This document shows positions 1 to 8,856 of a stretch of 64,000 nucleotides of DNA, one piece after another. This stretch comes from Psychrobacillus faecigallinarum (GTDB taxonomy: Bacteria > Bacillota > Bacilli > Bacillales_A > Planococcaceae), in the NCBI RefSeq assembly GCF_014836595.1, contig NZ_JACSQO010000004.1, positions 62,001-126,000 on the forward strand, read 5' to 3'. Position numbers and translations under genes: made by a program. Numbering within the stretch: the stretch's first letter is position 1; the number at the start of each line of letters is the position of its first letter. The notes under the pieces were generated by a model. That model was given only the letters and a program-made list of their open reading frames with translations. It did no database searches and was not told where the DNA came from.

Positions 1-2
1 AA

Positions 3-377
3 AATCTTTCAGTACCAATTATACCAATTACACCTTCTATCTGTATTTTACCTTTAATTGGTTCAGTTGATACATATCGAACAGCAATTTTAGAAGAGAA
101 AGTATTGACAGAAATAGGAAGACTACGAATACAAACTTTAATCATAGATTTATCTGGAATTGCTGAAATGGAAAATGACGTAATAGAGCATCTTATGAAA
201 ACTTTATATGGAACTGCCATGATGGGGTGTCAAACAATAATTACCGGCTTAAGACCAGAGGTTGTTCGTCAAATGATCCGATTAGGAATGATGTTTGATA
301 AAGATACAAAAACCTATGGCACATTACAACAAGCTTTAAATGAGTATTTAAATATAGGTGAAATAACATTAAAATAA
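3..377 (+). CDS. STAS-domain protein, C-terminal part (5' end outside window)
   Basis: The reading frame is open from the left edge of the window to the TAA at 375-377, so the start lies upstream; the TTG at 105 is not a real start because conserved STAS sequence precedes it. The visible 124 residues form an almost complete STAS domain: a first strand with VPIIPI, the loop around IGSVDTYRT, the helix ILEEKVLTEIGR, and the core LIIDLSGIAEM. This arrangement is typical of RsbR-type stressosome proteins and their paralogues, in which a variable N-terminal sensor precedes the STAS domain. The phosphorylatable Ser/Thr usually found in the DLSGV-type motif is S in LIIDLSGIAE. The sensor domain is not visible, so signal and partner are unknown. 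Confidence 0.75.
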   Translation, partial: NLSVPIIPITPSICILPLIGSVDTYRTAILEEKVLTEIGRLRIQTLIIDLSGIAEMENDVIEHLMKTLYGTAMMGCQTIITGLRPEVVRQMIRLGMMFDKDTKTYGTLQQALNEYLNIGEITLK

Positions 378-438
378 GTTTATCTCATAAACAGAACATG
401 CATGGAACAGGGATATTTAATGGCTTATCATTCATCCT

Positions 439-477
439 GTACTTTGTTACAGGTGCCTGGCACCTGTAACAAAGTAC
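439..477. repeat. Perfect 19-bp inverted repeat (REP-like palindrome)
   Basis: Two perfect 19 bp arms, 439-457 and 459-477, are separated by one T; the centre reads GGTGCCTGGCACC. It lies in the gap between two genes and carries no T-run, so it is not an ordinary intrinsic terminator. The GGTGCC core resembles short palindromic repeats scattered through Bacillus genomes (recollection, not searched). Confidence 0.7.
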
Positions 478-578
478 GCAAGCTGTAGTGGAAATCAATT
501 ATTTCATTTAAGTAGTACTATATATGTTTCATTTACCTAAATATTTGGTATAGTGATAAAAAGAAGGGGGAGTTTTGT

Positions 579-1067
579 ATGGACTTAGAGTTAAAAAAGG
601 AATTGCCTTCCTATGATGAACAACAAGATTTTTATACGAAATTACGCGCTAAAATAACAAATTACGTTGATTCAAAATCAAATAAGATGGGAAAGTTTAC
701 TCCGTATCTTTTGTTTGCTCCTGATTTTTTTCATTTACTTATTAAATCAATGTTGGATGACCGCATTGACTCGAAAAGTAAAACACTTATAGGGAGTGGT
801 ATTCTTTACTTTATTACTCCAATCGATATCTTACCAGAGGGCCTAGTGGGACCTGGTGGTTTCATCGATGATATTATAGTTGCAGCATTTATCGTCAATA
901 TGCTATTAAATAAATTTTCACCTGAAATTGTAGAAGAGCATTGGGCTGGAGAAGACAAACTTTTAAACACGTTGAAAAAGGTATCGGAAACTGGAGATAC
1001 TGTTTTAGGAAAATTACCGGCTCGTTCATTGCTTGGCCGATTTATCAAAACTTCAAAAAAAGCATGA
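579..1067 (+). CDS. DUF1232 (YkvA-type) protein
   Basis: Residues about 45-105 carry the DUF1232 signature: a hydrophobic stretch followed by YFITPIDILPEGLVGP and an FIDD acidic pair, as in Bacillus YkvA and many small proteins of unknown function. The start ATG at 579 has an SD AAGAAGGGGGA eight bases upstream. Length, 162 residues, is usual for the longer members with an N-terminal charged region. The hydrophobic part could associate with the membrane. The gene stands alone, closed by an intrinsic terminator that begins inside its last codons. The biochemical role of the family is not established. Confidence 0.8.
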   Translation: MDLELKKELPSYDEQQDFYTKLRAKITNYVDSKSNKMGKFTPYLLFAPDFFHLLIKSMLDDRIDSKSKTLIGSGILYFITPIDILPEGLVGPGGFIDDIIVAAFIVNMLLNKFSPEIVEEHWAGEDKLLNTLKKVSETGDTVLGKLPARSLLGRFIKTSKKA

Positions 1068-1092
1068 GACAATAATTGTCTCATGCTTTTTT
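1061..1092 (+). terminator. Intrinsic terminator of the DUF1232 gene
   Basis: Perfect 13 bp stem AGCATGAGACAAT / ATTGTCTCATGCT followed by TTTTTT; the stop codon lies in the 5' arm. Confidence 0.9.
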
Positions 1093-1134
1093 AAAAATTG
1101 ATAATAGTAACTATTTTTGTTTGAGGTGGTAATA

Positions 1135-1509
1135 GTGGAATATTTTGAAGAAGCAAAAGCTATTTGGAAAAAATATGTTCCGCGGAATGGACAATCGGAA
1201 ACCGTAGAAGGAGAATTAATTAGAGCTATTGAGAAGTTAAGATATGAGGCACAGAATAATGGCAATGCGAATTGGGATGTTGAATTTGTTCGATTCTGTG
1301 ATTATATATGGGATTCTCTAAATGATGATGTTGTTTTTAAGCATGATGAGTTAAAAGAGATCAAAAATGATGTAGACGAGTTGCGAAATTCAGTTTCACC
1401 TGTTTTTGATGACGAATTGTATGATCGTATTATAGATCGTATAATCGAGTGGGGTCTGGTACATTATGGACCAATTAATAGAGATTTAGATCCTCTGCAA
1501 TATAGATGA
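1135..1509 (+). CDS. Conserved acidic protein of unknown function
   Basis: I do not recognise a domain. The protein is 124 residues long from the GTG at 1135, chosen because GAGGTGG at 1123-1129 is well spaced for it; a TTG at 1117 in the same frame would overlap the SD. The sequence is soluble, strongly acidic, with no signal peptide or membrane segment, and probably helical (long runs such as ELIRAIEKLRYEA and ELKEIKNDVDELRN). It is flanked by terminators on both sides and forms its own unit. Confidence 0.7.
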   Translation: MEYFEEAKAIWKKYVPRNGQSETVEGELIRAIEKLRYEAQNNGNANWDVEFVRFCDYIWDSLNDDVVFKHDELKEIKNDVDELRNSVSPVFDDELYDRIIDRIIEWGLVHYGPINRDLDPLQYR

Positions 1510-1512
1510 GAA

Positions 1513-1548
1513 AAGGGTATCCGTGAATTATCACGAATACCCTTTTTT
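1513..1548. terminator. Terminator between convergent genes
   Basis: Stem AAGGGTATCCGTGA / TCACGAATACCCTT with the loop ATTA, followed by T's on the plus strand and a shorter T-rich run on the minus strand; serves the gene ending at 1509 and possibly the ABC-F gene ending at 1594. Confidence 0.85.
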
Positions 1549-1593
1549 AAGATAAGAAAATGAAGATTTTATCTAGCACTGCGCTTTTCTATA

Positions 1594-3195
1594 TTATAAT
1601 TTTTGAGCTTCTTTCCATTCCAAAAATTCATCGTATGTCAGCTGCTTATCTAAGATAGAGCCGTCCTTGCGGATTTCGATTACACGATTTGCAATCGTTT
1701 GAATGAACTGATGGTCATGAGAGGTGAAGATCATAGCACCTTTAAACGCGATTAAGCCATTGTTTAGGGCTTGGATTGATTCTAAGTCTAAGTGGTTGGT
1801 AGGCTCATCTAATAACAAAACATTACTTTCAGAAAGCATCATTTTGGATAGCATACAACGAACTTTTTCTCCTCCAGATAGTACGGAAGGCTTTTTCTTT
1901 ACTTCTTCACCAGAGAATAGCATACGTCCTAGGAATCCACGTAAGAATGTCTCACTTTCATCATCTGGTGAATATTGACGAAGCCAATCAACTAGAGACG
2001 TTTCTGAACCGTTAAAGTATTTTGCGTTATCAAGAGGGAAATAAGCACGAGATGTAGTAACGCCCCATCTGATAGATCCTTCTTGTGGCTCTTCCTCTTC
2101 AGCTAGAAGACGAAGTAGAGCAGACTTAGCGAGCTCATCACCTAGCAAAATAATTTTGTCGTCCTTATTCATAGTGAAATTCATGCCAGAGAATAGTTTT
2201 TCGTTCTCTAATGAGTAACCAAGATCTTGAACTTGTAAAACGTCATTTCCAATTTCACGTTTCATAGCAAAGTTAACATATGGATACTTACGAGAAGATG
2301 GTCTAATATCATCTAACTCGATTTTATCTAACATTTTTTTACGTGAAGTTGCTTGCTTAGATTTAGATGCGTTAGCACTAAAGCGAGCAATGAAGGCTTG
2401 TAATTCTTTAATTTTTTCTTCTTTTTTACTGTTTTGATCTTGTGCCATTTTAGTTGCAAGCTGACTCGATTCATACCAGAAGTCATAGTTTCCAACATAA
2501 ACTTGAATTTTACTAAAGTCTAAGTCTGCAATATGTGTACAAACCTTGTTTAAAAAGTGACGGTCATGCGAAACTACGATAACAGTATTTTCAAAGTTGA
2601 TCAAGAAATCTTCTAGCCATTGAATTGCTTTTATATCTAAATGGTTGGTAGGCTCATCTAGTAAAAGTACGTCTGGTTTACCAAACAATGCTTGTGCTAA
2701 AAGGACCTTCACTTTTTCTGAACCTGTTAATTCAGACATTTTCTTTTGGTGCATACTATCTGGAATTCCTAAACCTTGTAGAAGGATTGCTGCTTCTGAT
2801 TCAGCTTCCCAACCGTTTAGATCGGCGAATTCGCCTTCTAGCTCGGCTGCACGCATACCATCTTCATCAGAAAAGTCTTCTTTCATATAAATTGCATTTT
2901 TTTCATTCATTACTTCATATAAACGCTTATGACCCATAATAACTGTTTCTAACACATTATATTCTTCATACTCAAAGTGATTTTGCTTCAAAATCGCTAA
3001 GCGCTCATCTGGATTCATAATCACATTACCTTCTTGTGGCTCAATTTCACCTGACAAGATTTTGATAAATGTAGACTTACCAGCTCCGTTTGCACCGATT
3101 AACCCATAGCAGTTACCTGGTGTAAACTTTATATTTACATCTTCGAATAATTTACGATCGCCAAATCGAAGACTTACATTACTTACTGCAATCAT
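1594..3195 (-). CDS. ykpA: ABC-F family ATPase, YkpA/YbiT type
   Basis: Soluble twin-ATPase protein of the ABC-F translation-factor class, without membrane segments, expected to act at the ribosomal E site. From the ATG at 3195 (SD AGGAGG; an upstream in-frame ATG at 3216 has none) it has 533 residues. NBD1 carries GANGAGKST near residue 37, the signature LTGSEKVKVLLAQA and Walker B LLLDEPTNHLD. A linker rich in K and E follows, then NBD2 with LSGGEKVRCML and a second LLLDEPTNHLD. The second P-loop is degenerate (LLGDELAKSALL, no GKT/S), as far as I recall a trait also seen in B. subtilis YkpA. Sequence opening MIAVSNVSLRFGDRKLFED matches YkpA closely. Not of the antibiotic-resistance subgroup by sequence. 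Confidence 0.9.
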   Translation of the reverse strand: MIAVSNVSLRFGDRKLFEDVNIKFTPGNCYGLIGANGAGKSTFIKILSGEIEPQEGNVIMNPDERLAILKQNHFEYEEYNVLETVIMGHKRLYEVMNEKNAIYMKEDFSDEDGMRAAELEGEFADLNGWEAESEAAILLQGLGIPDSMHQKKMSELTGSEKVKVLLAQALFGKPDVLLLDEPTNHLDIKAIQWLEDFLINFENTVIVVSHDRHFLNKVCTHIADLDFSKIQVYVGNYDFWYESSQLATKMAQDQNSKKEEKIKELQAFIARFSANASKSKQATSRKKMLDKIELDDIRPSSRKYPYVNFAMKREIGNDVLQVQDLGYSLENEKLFSGMNFTMNKDDKIILLGDELAKSALLRLLAEEEEPQEGSIRWGVTTSRAYFPLDNAKYFNGSETSLVDWLRQYSPDDESETFLRGFLGRMLFSGEEVKKKPSVLSGGEKVRCMLSKMMLSESNVLLLDEPTNHLDLESIQALNNGLIAFKGAMIFTSHDHQFIQTIANRVIEIRKDGSILDKQLTYDEFLEWKEAQKL

Positions 3196-3216
3196 ACTAT
3201 ACCTCCTAAAATTCAC

Positions 3217-3529
3217 AATGCTCTTATTATAGCATGTAGTTTAAACAAAAGCTATCAAACGTTGATATGTTGGGGTTTAGAGCTGAATTAATTAATGGAG
3301 TGCCCCAATTTTGGCCATACTTAATTGTAAAATTTTCTGAAACAAACTTACTTATTATTGTTCAAATTACAAATAGAATAAAAAAATTTGACTTAAGCTT
3401 GTAATTTGAACCGAAAATGGCGATAAAGCAGGACGTAATAAATAAAAATGGCTATTTATTTTTTCCTGAAATTTCAAGTTGTAAAAACAAACAAATGTTC
3501 TTATAATAAATAAAAAGGAGGGAACGAAT
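3217..3529. other. Intergenic region, no gene seen
   Basis: AT-rich 313 bp between divergent genes. It must hold the promoters of both, but I see no clear -35/-10 pair, no hairpin and no open frame with an SD until the AAGGAGGG at 3515-3522. Confidence 0.5.
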
Positions 3530-3751
3530 GTGCGTATTACAATTTTGAATTCAATGAAAACAAAACAAGTATTTGAAATGATTTATATGAAAAACAACGG
3601 TGAAATCAGCAAGAGGAGAGTAAAAGTATTGAGTGTTTCAAAGGAGACATTCCAAGCCTACTGCTTTTTAAGGGGTACTAAAAGGATTTTTAAAATTAAC
3701 AACGTATTAGCATTTGTCCCTGTCTTTTATAAAGAAAGGACGGTTATTTAA
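3530..3751 (+). CDS. Small WYL-like protein
   Basis: A 73-residue protein starting at GTG 3530 behind AAGGAGGGAACGAAT. The core, FEMIYMKNNGEISKRRVKVL followed by FQAYCFLRGTKRIFKINNVLAF, resembles the beta-rich WYL fold (ligand- or nucleic-acid-sensing) that in full-length regulators follows a DNA-binding domain. Here the DNA-binding part is absent. Stand-alone small proteins of this kind occur in Bacillales. Role unknown; the basic character would fit nucleic-acid binding (inference). Confidence 0.65.
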   Translation: MRITILNSMKTKQVFEMIYMKNNGEISKRRVKVLSVSKETFQAYCFLRGTKRIFKINNVLAFVPVFYKERTVI

Positions 3752-3934
3752 CAAAACTACTTGTTGTAGGAAGCTGTCTGAAGAACAATATACTAATTCA
3801 TTGAAAGAAAAACAAAAGCAGATGGCTTTAGATATTCTCTAGCTAGCTAATTAATAGTCAATTTAACATTTAAAAAAGAAAGGCTAATCATTTTTATTGA
3901 ACCTTATTTATTACATTAAAGGAGAGTTTGACTT

Positions 3935-4315
3935 ATGGGTTTTCATGATGCCTTTTTCGAAGAAGCAAAGAAATCAAAATATAATATTGATCCACGAAGA
4001 AATATTAAGTGGGGAACTTCAATGATGCTTCCAGAGCATGTGGCATTGCTACGTGATTATTACGAGGAAGTAAAAAGAGAGCCGAAACCAGAGTTAACAG
4101 AATATGATTACGTAACATTATCAGAGAATTTGGATATAGCTTATACATCCAAAAGTGATACAAAAATTAAAAGATGGAAAAATGGACAATTTGTTTATAA
4201 TAGGGGAATTATCGAGGAAGTTGACTTAAAGCACAGGGTGATTCAGCTACAGGACCCATTTTATTTATTATCAATAAAAATAGATGAAATAGTAGATGTT
4301 ACGATTATGGATTAA
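3935..4315 (+). CDS. YolD-like protein
   Basis: 126 residues from an ATG preceded by AAAGGAGAG. The signature of the YolD-like family (Pfam YolD) is visible: RRNIKWGTSMMLPEHVALLRDYYEE at residues 21-45, then a beta-rich C-terminal half (IKRWKNGQFVYNRGIIEEVD) as in other members. Family members are often encoded next to UvrX-type Y-family polymerases and are thought to be part of the DNA-damage response; here such a polymerase exists but 40 kb away at 43716. No SOS box is visible in front of this copy. Confidence 0.8.
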   Translation: MGFHDAFFEEAKKSKYNIDPRRNIKWGTSMMLPEHVALLRDYYEEVKREPKPELTEYDYVTLSENLDIAYTSKSDTKIKRWKNGQFVYNRGIIEEVDLKHRVIQLQDPFYLLSIKIDEIVDVTIMD

Positions 4316-4500
4316 ACTAAATGAATTTAAGAAGAATAAGTAAATAGAAGGAGAGGGTGTTGAGAAATAAATAGATAAGAAAACTAACAGTAGAATATTG
4401 ATAAAATCAAAGATCAAAAAGAATTTTCTACCGAGTAATTTTTATCTTCTAACTTTATTTAATAAATAAATTCTCCTCCTACAACCCATCAACAATAACT

Positions 4501-4815
4501 TTAGGCTACAAGTTTTAAACCTACTGCAGCCCCTAAAACCATGCTTATAAAAACAATTCTTTTCCAATCTGAGGATTCTCCGTATAAAACCATACCCAAA
4601 ATTGCTCCACCAGAAGCACCAATTCCTGTCCAAATAGCATAAGCTGTACCCATAGGAAGTGTTTTCATTGAATAAGCAAGAAGTATAAAGCTTGCTCCAA
4701 ACCCTAAAATTAATATCACAAGCGTTTGCCAATTTCGATCTTTATGCAACTTACTTATCATTGCAACACCAAACATTTCACACAATCCTGCTAAGATTAA
4801 AGAAATCCAGGCCAT
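4501..4815 (-). CDS. ykkD: SMR exporter subunit YkkD-type (guanidinium export)
   Basis: 104-residue small multidrug resistance protein with four membrane helices and the conserved Glu of the first helix (AGLCEMFGVA, E13). The motif MGTAYAIWTGIGASGGA is characteristic of the family. The start codon overlaps the stop of the upstream partner by one base (TAATG). Together with the 113-residue subunit it forms a heteromeric exporter equivalent to B. subtilis YkkCD. Because the operon lies behind a guanidine-I riboswitch, guanidinium is the most likely substrate. Confidence 0.9.
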   Translation of the reverse strand: MAWISLILAGLCEMFGVAMISKLHKDRNWQTLVILILGFGASFILLAYSMKTLPMGTAYAIWTGIGASGGAILGMVLYGESSDWKRIVFISMVLGAAVGLKLVA

Positions 4816-5156
4816 TAGGATTCATTCCCTTCTTGAACTTTGTCGGGTGTAACTAGTTTCAAGCCAATTACTCCTGCTAACAAAAATAATATCAAAAGTA
4901 CTTTTTCTACTTGGAACGGTTCGCCAAAAAATAGTATTTCAGAGAAGACAGTTCCTGCCGTACCTAAACCAACAAAAACTGAATATACAGTTCCTACTGG
5001 AAGTCTACGTCCAGACATAATCATTAAATAAAAGCTGATAAAAATAGCAATGACGGTTCCAGCCCATGTCCAAAAGTCATCCGCATGTTTTAAACCAATA
5101 ACCCAAAAAATCTCAAAGATAGCAGCAACAAATACCTTAATCCAGTCTTTATTCAT
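4815..5156 (-). CDS. ykkC: SMR exporter subunit YkkC-type (guanidinium export)
   Basis: 113 residues, four membrane helices, conserved Glu in helix 1 ([17 protein letters not shown]14) and the [16 protein letters not shown] motif; near-identical in layout to B. subtilis YkkC. SD GGAGGTGC precedes the ATG at 5156. First gene of the two-gene operon and the one directly controlled by the guanidine-I riboswitch at 5192-5314. Confidence 0.9.
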   Translation of the reverse strand: MNKDWIKVFVAAIFEIFWVIGLKHADDFWTWAGTVIAIFISFYLMIMSGRRLPVGTVYSVFVGLGTAGTVFSEILFFGEPFQVEKVLLILFLLAGVIGLKLVTPDKVQEGNES

Positions 5157-5191
5157 CTAAAAGCACCTCCAAATTTATTATTACCAAAAAT

Positions 5192-5314
5192 AAAAAAGCC
5201 TAGAAGATAACTGTTTAACAGTTTCTCCCAGGCTTTTATCCTTCCGTGACACAGCAAAGCTGTGAGTTTTCTCTCGGTCCAGACTAACGTAACTGTTACG
5301 GAACCCTAGAAAAC
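5192..5314 (-). promoter_or_regulatory. Guanidine-I (ykkC) riboswitch with terminator
   Basis: Read on the minus strand, the leader has the hallmark blocks of the ykkC/guanidine-I class in order: CTAGGGTTCCG, CTGGACCGAGAGAAA, ACGGAAGGATAAAAGCC and GGGAGA. The 3' part of the aptamer (AAAGCCTGGGAGA) also pairs with TCTTCTAGGCTTT to form an intrinsic terminator ending in a T-run at 5192-5197. Ligand binding should hold the 3' aptamer strand and so prevent termination, switching the YkkCD exporter on when guanidinium is present. Confidence 0.93.
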
Positions 5315-5338
5315 ATTTAAAGTATATAATTACTTTGT

Positions 5339-5366
5339 ATTATACACATTTTAATACTAAAATCAA
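5339..5366 (-). promoter_or_regulatory. SigA-type promoter of the riboswitch-ykkCD operon
   Basis: On the minus strand, TTGATT (5366-5361), a 16 bp spacer and a perfect TATAAT (5344-5339); predicted start near 5332, about 18 bases before the aptamer. Confidence 0.7.
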
Positions 5367-5415
5367 TATTATGTTGAAAAAATTTTAATCCCTTAAGCAT
5401 AAGCTCAGTCTGTAG

Positions 5416-5946
5416 TTAGCTTTGAGTTTTATTCCAATGCTTGCCGAGGAATTCATCTCTTCCGGATTGTGCACGATCTTCTTTATAGTGATCAGGACTT
5501 TTTTTATAAAAGTCTTGGTGATAATCCTCAGCAATATAAAAGACCTTGGCATCTCTTATTGTGGTAACGATTGGCTTAGAAAATTTACCGCTTTCTGCTA
5601 GCTCCTGTTTCGATTTTTCTGCTAGCTCTCGTTGGTTCTCATTATAAACAAATATAGCAGTACTATAGCTTTCTCCACGGTCCTGGAATTGCCCTCCAGC
5701 GTCTGTGGGATCAATTTGCTGCCAATAAATTTCTAATAGCTTTTCATAGGAAAAGATAGATGAATCATATTGTATTTCTACTACCTCTAAGTGCCCAGAA
5801 TCACCTTTTTTTACCTGTTCATACGTAGGGTTTTCAATATGCCCACCCATATAACCTGAGGTTACTTTATGTATTCCGTCCCATGTATCAAATGGTTTTA
5901 CCATGCACCAAAAACAGCCTCCGGCAAACGTAGCTTTTTCTATCAT
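5416..5946 (-). CDS. msrA: Peptide methionine sulfoxide reductase MsrA
   Basis: Reduces the S-epimer of methionine sulfoxide in proteins and free methionine sulfoxide, using thioredoxin. The catalytic motif GCFWC is at residues 10-14 (catalytic Cys11). Also visible are the [16 protein letters not shown] and [11 protein letters not shown] blocks and the [12 protein letters not shown] motif, all standard for the class A enzyme. Start at ATG 5946 with GGAGGTAT upstream gives 176 residues, normal length; in-frame codons further upstream lack an SD and family similarity. No msrB domain is fused or adjacent. Confidence 0.95.
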   Translation of the reverse strand: MIEKATFAGGCFWCMVKPFDTWDGIHKVTSGYMGGHIENPTYEQVKKGDSGHLEVVEIQYDSSIFSYEKLLEIYWQQIDPTDAGGQFQDRGESYSTAIFVYNENQRELAEKSKQELAESGKFSKPIVTTIRDAKVFYIAEDYHQDFYKKSPDHYKEDRAQSGRDEFLGKHWNKTQS

Positions 5947-6108
5947 TTTTATATACCTCCTAATATAGTAAAATGATTTTACCATTACTTTTGAAGTTGT
6001 ACAAAATTCTGAAACCAAGTTTATGAAAATACGTTATTATAAGAGTAGGCTACTAATGGCATTTAAGTGCCTTTTCATATAGCTGAGGAACTTAAGGGGA
6101 GATTTATA

Positions 6109-7059
6109 ATGGATGAAGAACAAGTAAAAGAAAGAAGATACAAACCGAAGAAGAAGCTACGAAAAGGTAGAGTGATATTAACTATACTTGTCGTATTTGT
6201 ATTAGTTATAGGTACTTATTCATTTTTACAATATAGAGCAGGATATAATTTAGCGAAGGAAACAAAAGTTCATCAAGAAATCGACTTCGAGGGTGACTCT
6301 TGGTCTAAAGGCGAGCGAGAAAATATTTTAGTCCTTGGTGCCGATTCAGGAGCAGGAGGGAAAGAAAAATCCAGAACTGACACGATGATGGTTATTTCCT
6401 GGGATAAGAAAAGTAATGATGTGAAAATTATCTCGTTCATGCGAGACATCTATGCAGATATTCCAAACTATCAATCATATAAGTTAAATACTGCATACTA
6501 TTTGGGCGGTGTCCCGACTCTTCAGGCAACATTGAAGAATATGTTTGATATCCCGATACATCATTATGCCCTTATCGATTTTAGGAGCTTTGAGTCACTA
6601 GTTGATATTCTTGCGCCCGAAGGGATAAAAATGGATGTGGAAAAAGATATGTCCGAAAAAATTGGTGTGTCCTTAACTAAAGGGGAGCAACAATTAGATG
6701 GGAAGGAATTACTAGGTTATGCAAGATTCCGTGCAGATAATGAAGGCGATTTTGGGAGGGTTGCCCGACAACAAAAAGTGATGGAAGCTTTAAAGGATGA
6801 AGTGCTATCTATAGATAATATTTCTAATGTTCCTCAATTCTTAGGTGCAGCAGAGGGATATATCCAAACAGATTATTCAAGAAAAGATAAAGCTATTCGA
6901 GTGATGGATGCAATCGTTAGTGGAAAATTAGAAATAGACAAAATGACGATTCCTGTAGAAGGGAGTTATTCTTTTAAGAGCTATAAGCATGCTGGTTCTG
7001 TAATTGTCATTGATAAAGAGCAAAATAGGAAAGCAATAGAAGATTTTTTATCAAATTAG
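6109..7059 (+). CDS. LytR-CpsA-Psr family cell-wall glycopolymer ligase
   Basis: 316 residues from the ATG at 6109 (SD AAGGGGAGA). A basic cytoplasmic tail (residues 1-17), one membrane helix (about 18-40), then the extracellular LCP domain: NILVLGADSG, the SRTDTMMVIS motif with conserved Arg/Asp, SFMRDIYADIP, KLNTAYYLGG and GYARFRADNEGDFGRVARQQ. LCP enzymes transfer undecaprenyl-linked polymers such as teichoic acids to peptidoglycan on the outer face of the membrane. Monocistronic; followed after about 60 bp by an AI-2E-family protein. Confidence 0.9.
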   Translation: MDEEQVKERRYKPKKKLRKGRVILTILVVFVLVIGTYSFLQYRAGYNLAKETKVHQEIDFEGDSWSKGERENILVLGADSGAGGKEKSRTDTMMVISWDKKSNDVKIISFMRDIYADIPNYQSYKLNTAYYLGGVPTLQATLKNMFDIPIHHYALIDFRSFESLVDILAPEGIKMDVEKDMSEKIGVSLTKGEQQLDGKELLGYARFRADNEGDFGRVARQQKVMEALKDEVLSIDNISNVPQFLGAAEGYIQTDYSRKDKAIRVMDAIVSGKLEIDKMTIPVEGSYSFKSYKHAGSVIVIDKEQNRKAIEDFLSN

Positions 7060-7120
7060 TAGCTTCTACATTTGATATTGAATCTTTACACTCGTAAAAT
7101 AAGGGTATAGGAAAGGATGT

Positions 7121-8326
7121 TTGGTAAAAGTGGAACCAGAAAAGCCTTCTTTTTTCTCAACGAGATACATAAAGTTTTTAGGTGGGCGTAATACTATATT
7201 CACCCTTATATTGCTGTTGATGATTGGGTTAATCATTATGATTTATGATGAAATTTCCTTTATTTTTGTCCCGCTCACAGTTTTTTTGGGGAATGTTATA
7301 CTACCAATCATTTTAGCGGTCATTGTTTATTATTTACTTAGACCGATATTGCGAATGCTAGAAAAAATTAAAGTTAAAAGAGTGCTCGGAATACTCCTGA
7401 TCTTTTTAGCTTTAGTAGGAATTGTTACCTTATTGGTATTTCTTGTGTTTCCCTTTTTAAAAGCTCAATTTTTTAGATTGGCAGAAGAGCTCCCAGGTTA
7501 TTTTATAGAAGTATTGAGTCAATTAGATTCATTTTTGAGAACAAATACTTTTATTAGCTCTTATTATTTACAAATAGAGAATGATGTTGCTAATCTGTTA
7601 TATGATTTACCAAAGGAACTAGGAGCATTCTTCCAAAATACCTTCACTGGTATAGCAACTGGTATTTCATCTTTTATCGGTATACTTACTAGCTTCATAT
7701 TAGCAATTGTCACTGTGCCTTTTATCTTATTTTACCTTTTAAAGGATGGAGAAAAGCTTCCTGCATATATTCTTAAAATATTTCCACCTCGTATGAGAGA
7801 GGATTTAAAATCGGTATTTACTAGCATAGACAAGCAAATTAGCTCTTACATCCAAGGTCAGATACTAGTTTCCATGTGCATAGGAATAATGATTTTTATT
7901 GGTTTCACCATTATTGGAATGGATTATGCATTATTGTTAGGCGTATTGGCTATGGTAACAAGTGTTGTCCCTTATCTAGGGCCAGTTATAGCTATTACTC
8001 CAGCAGCTATTATTGCTTTAGTCACATCGCCATTTATGTTGATTAAGCTCGCTGTTGTATGGACGGTTGTTCAACTGATTGAAGGGAAATTTATATCCCC
8101 ACAAATTATGGGTAAATCACTACATGTGCATCCAATTACTATTATTTTTGTATTGATTACTTCTGGTGCATTATTCGGAGTTCCTGGAGTTATATTAGGT
8201 ATTCCGGGGTATGCCATTTTAAAAGTTATAGTTTCCCATTTTTACACATTGTTTAAAAAGAGGTACAATAAATTTGAACCGGTTGTAGAAAAACATTATG
8301 AGTACACAAATAACAAGGTGGAATGA
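7121..8326 (+). CDS. AI-2E family transporter-like membrane protein
   Basis: 401 residues with about eight hydrophobic segments and the UPF0118/AI-2E transporter features: a GDE-like central soluble loop (PAYILKIFPPRMREDLKSVF), the ISSYIQGQILVSMCIG motif, and the C-terminal GPVIAITPAAIIALVTSP and GVPGVILGIPGYAILK segments. The closest Bacillus relatives are YubA/YueF types; substrates are mostly unproven (autoinducer 2 or ions). Start TTG at 7121 lies close behind GAAAGGA; a GTG at 7130 is an alternative. The stop overlaps the next gene region, implying co-transcription. Confidence 0.85.
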   Translation: MVKVEPEKPSFFSTRYIKFLGGRNTIFTLILLLMIGLIIMIYDEISFIFVPLTVFLGNVILPIILAVIVYYLLRPILRMLEKIKVKRVLGILLIFLALVGIVTLLVFLVFPFLKAQFFRLAEELPGYFIEVLSQLDSFLRTNTFISSYYLQIENDVANLLYDLPKELGAFFQNTFTGIATGISSFIGILTSFILAIVTVPFILFYLLKDGEKLPAYILKIFPPRMREDLKSVFTSIDKQISSYIQGQILVSMCIGIMIFIGFTIIGMDYALLLGVLAMVTSVVPYLGPVIAITPAAIIALVTSPFMLIKLAVVWTVVQLIEGKFISPQIMGKSLHVHPITIIFVLITSGALFGVPGVILGIPGYAILKVIVSHFYTLFKKRYNKFEPVVEKHYEYTNNKVE

Positions 8327-8331
8327 GAGTA

Positions 8332-8727
8332 ATGGCCAAAAAATTTAACTCCAGTATAGAAGTAAAATCAATAAAGATTGATACAATTGTGGATCATCCT
8401 TATATCGAACACGGTATAAATCTTTCAGGAACTATCTATATTGATGGCGTACATGACTATGAGCAAATTGAAAATATTAAATTAGAAGTCTTTAAAGTGA
8501 TTAATGGTAAAGTACCAAAGGTTGTTTCCAAGCATTCTATTGAACTGGTTGGTACTGTCGCATCTAAGGATATGCAAATGATTCCTTTTGAAATAATGCC
8601 AGATGAAAGATGGCTTCCAGATGGTGAAGAAGAAATGACTACACTTATCTTAAGAACGACCGTCTTGTTTGAAAATGGTTCCGAATACAATGATGAAGAT
8701 GAAATACATTTTGATATTGAGGAATAA
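8332..8727 (+). CDS. Conserved protein of unknown function
   Basis: 131 residues from ATG 8332, preferred over ATG 8323 because AAGGTGG at 8315-8321 is ten bases from the former and only one from the latter. Predicted beta-rich: alternating strands such as GINLSGTIYIDG and TTLILRTTVLFENG, acidic, no signal peptide, no membrane segment. The strand pattern is reminiscent of an immunoglobulin-like or arrestin-like fold, but I cannot name a family. It is translationally coupled to the AI-2E-family gene, whose stop lies six bases upstream. Confidence 0.7.
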   Translation: MAKKFNSSIEVKSIKIDTIVDHPYIEHGINLSGTIYIDGVHDYEQIENIKLEVFKVINGKVPKVVSKHSIELVGTVASKDMQMIPFEIMPDERWLPDGEEEMTTLILRTTVLFENGSEYNDEDEIHFDIEE

Positions 8728-8740
8728 AAAGCAAAGAATC

Positions 8741-8764
8741 CCAGCATTTATTGCTGGTTTTTTT
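8741..8764 (+). terminator. Intrinsic terminator
   Basis: CCAGCA / TGCTGG stem with a five-base loop and seven T's, closing the 7121-8727 unit. Confidence 0.85.
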
Positions 8765-8856
8765 GTGGATAAAATTCTATTTGAAGACCACTCTATGTGA
8801 AAAGAGACTGCAGATTATTGCTTACAAGTGATATCTGCATCATAAAGGAGCAACCG

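Noticed and set aside
806..1084. Minus-strand open frame opposite the DUF1232 gene
   Set aside because: Runs antisense to a convincing gene, no SD, composition typical of a shadow frame.
4442..4732. Open frame overlapping the ykkD-type gene
   Set aside because: Same strand, other frame; the SMR protein in the adjacent frame is certain.
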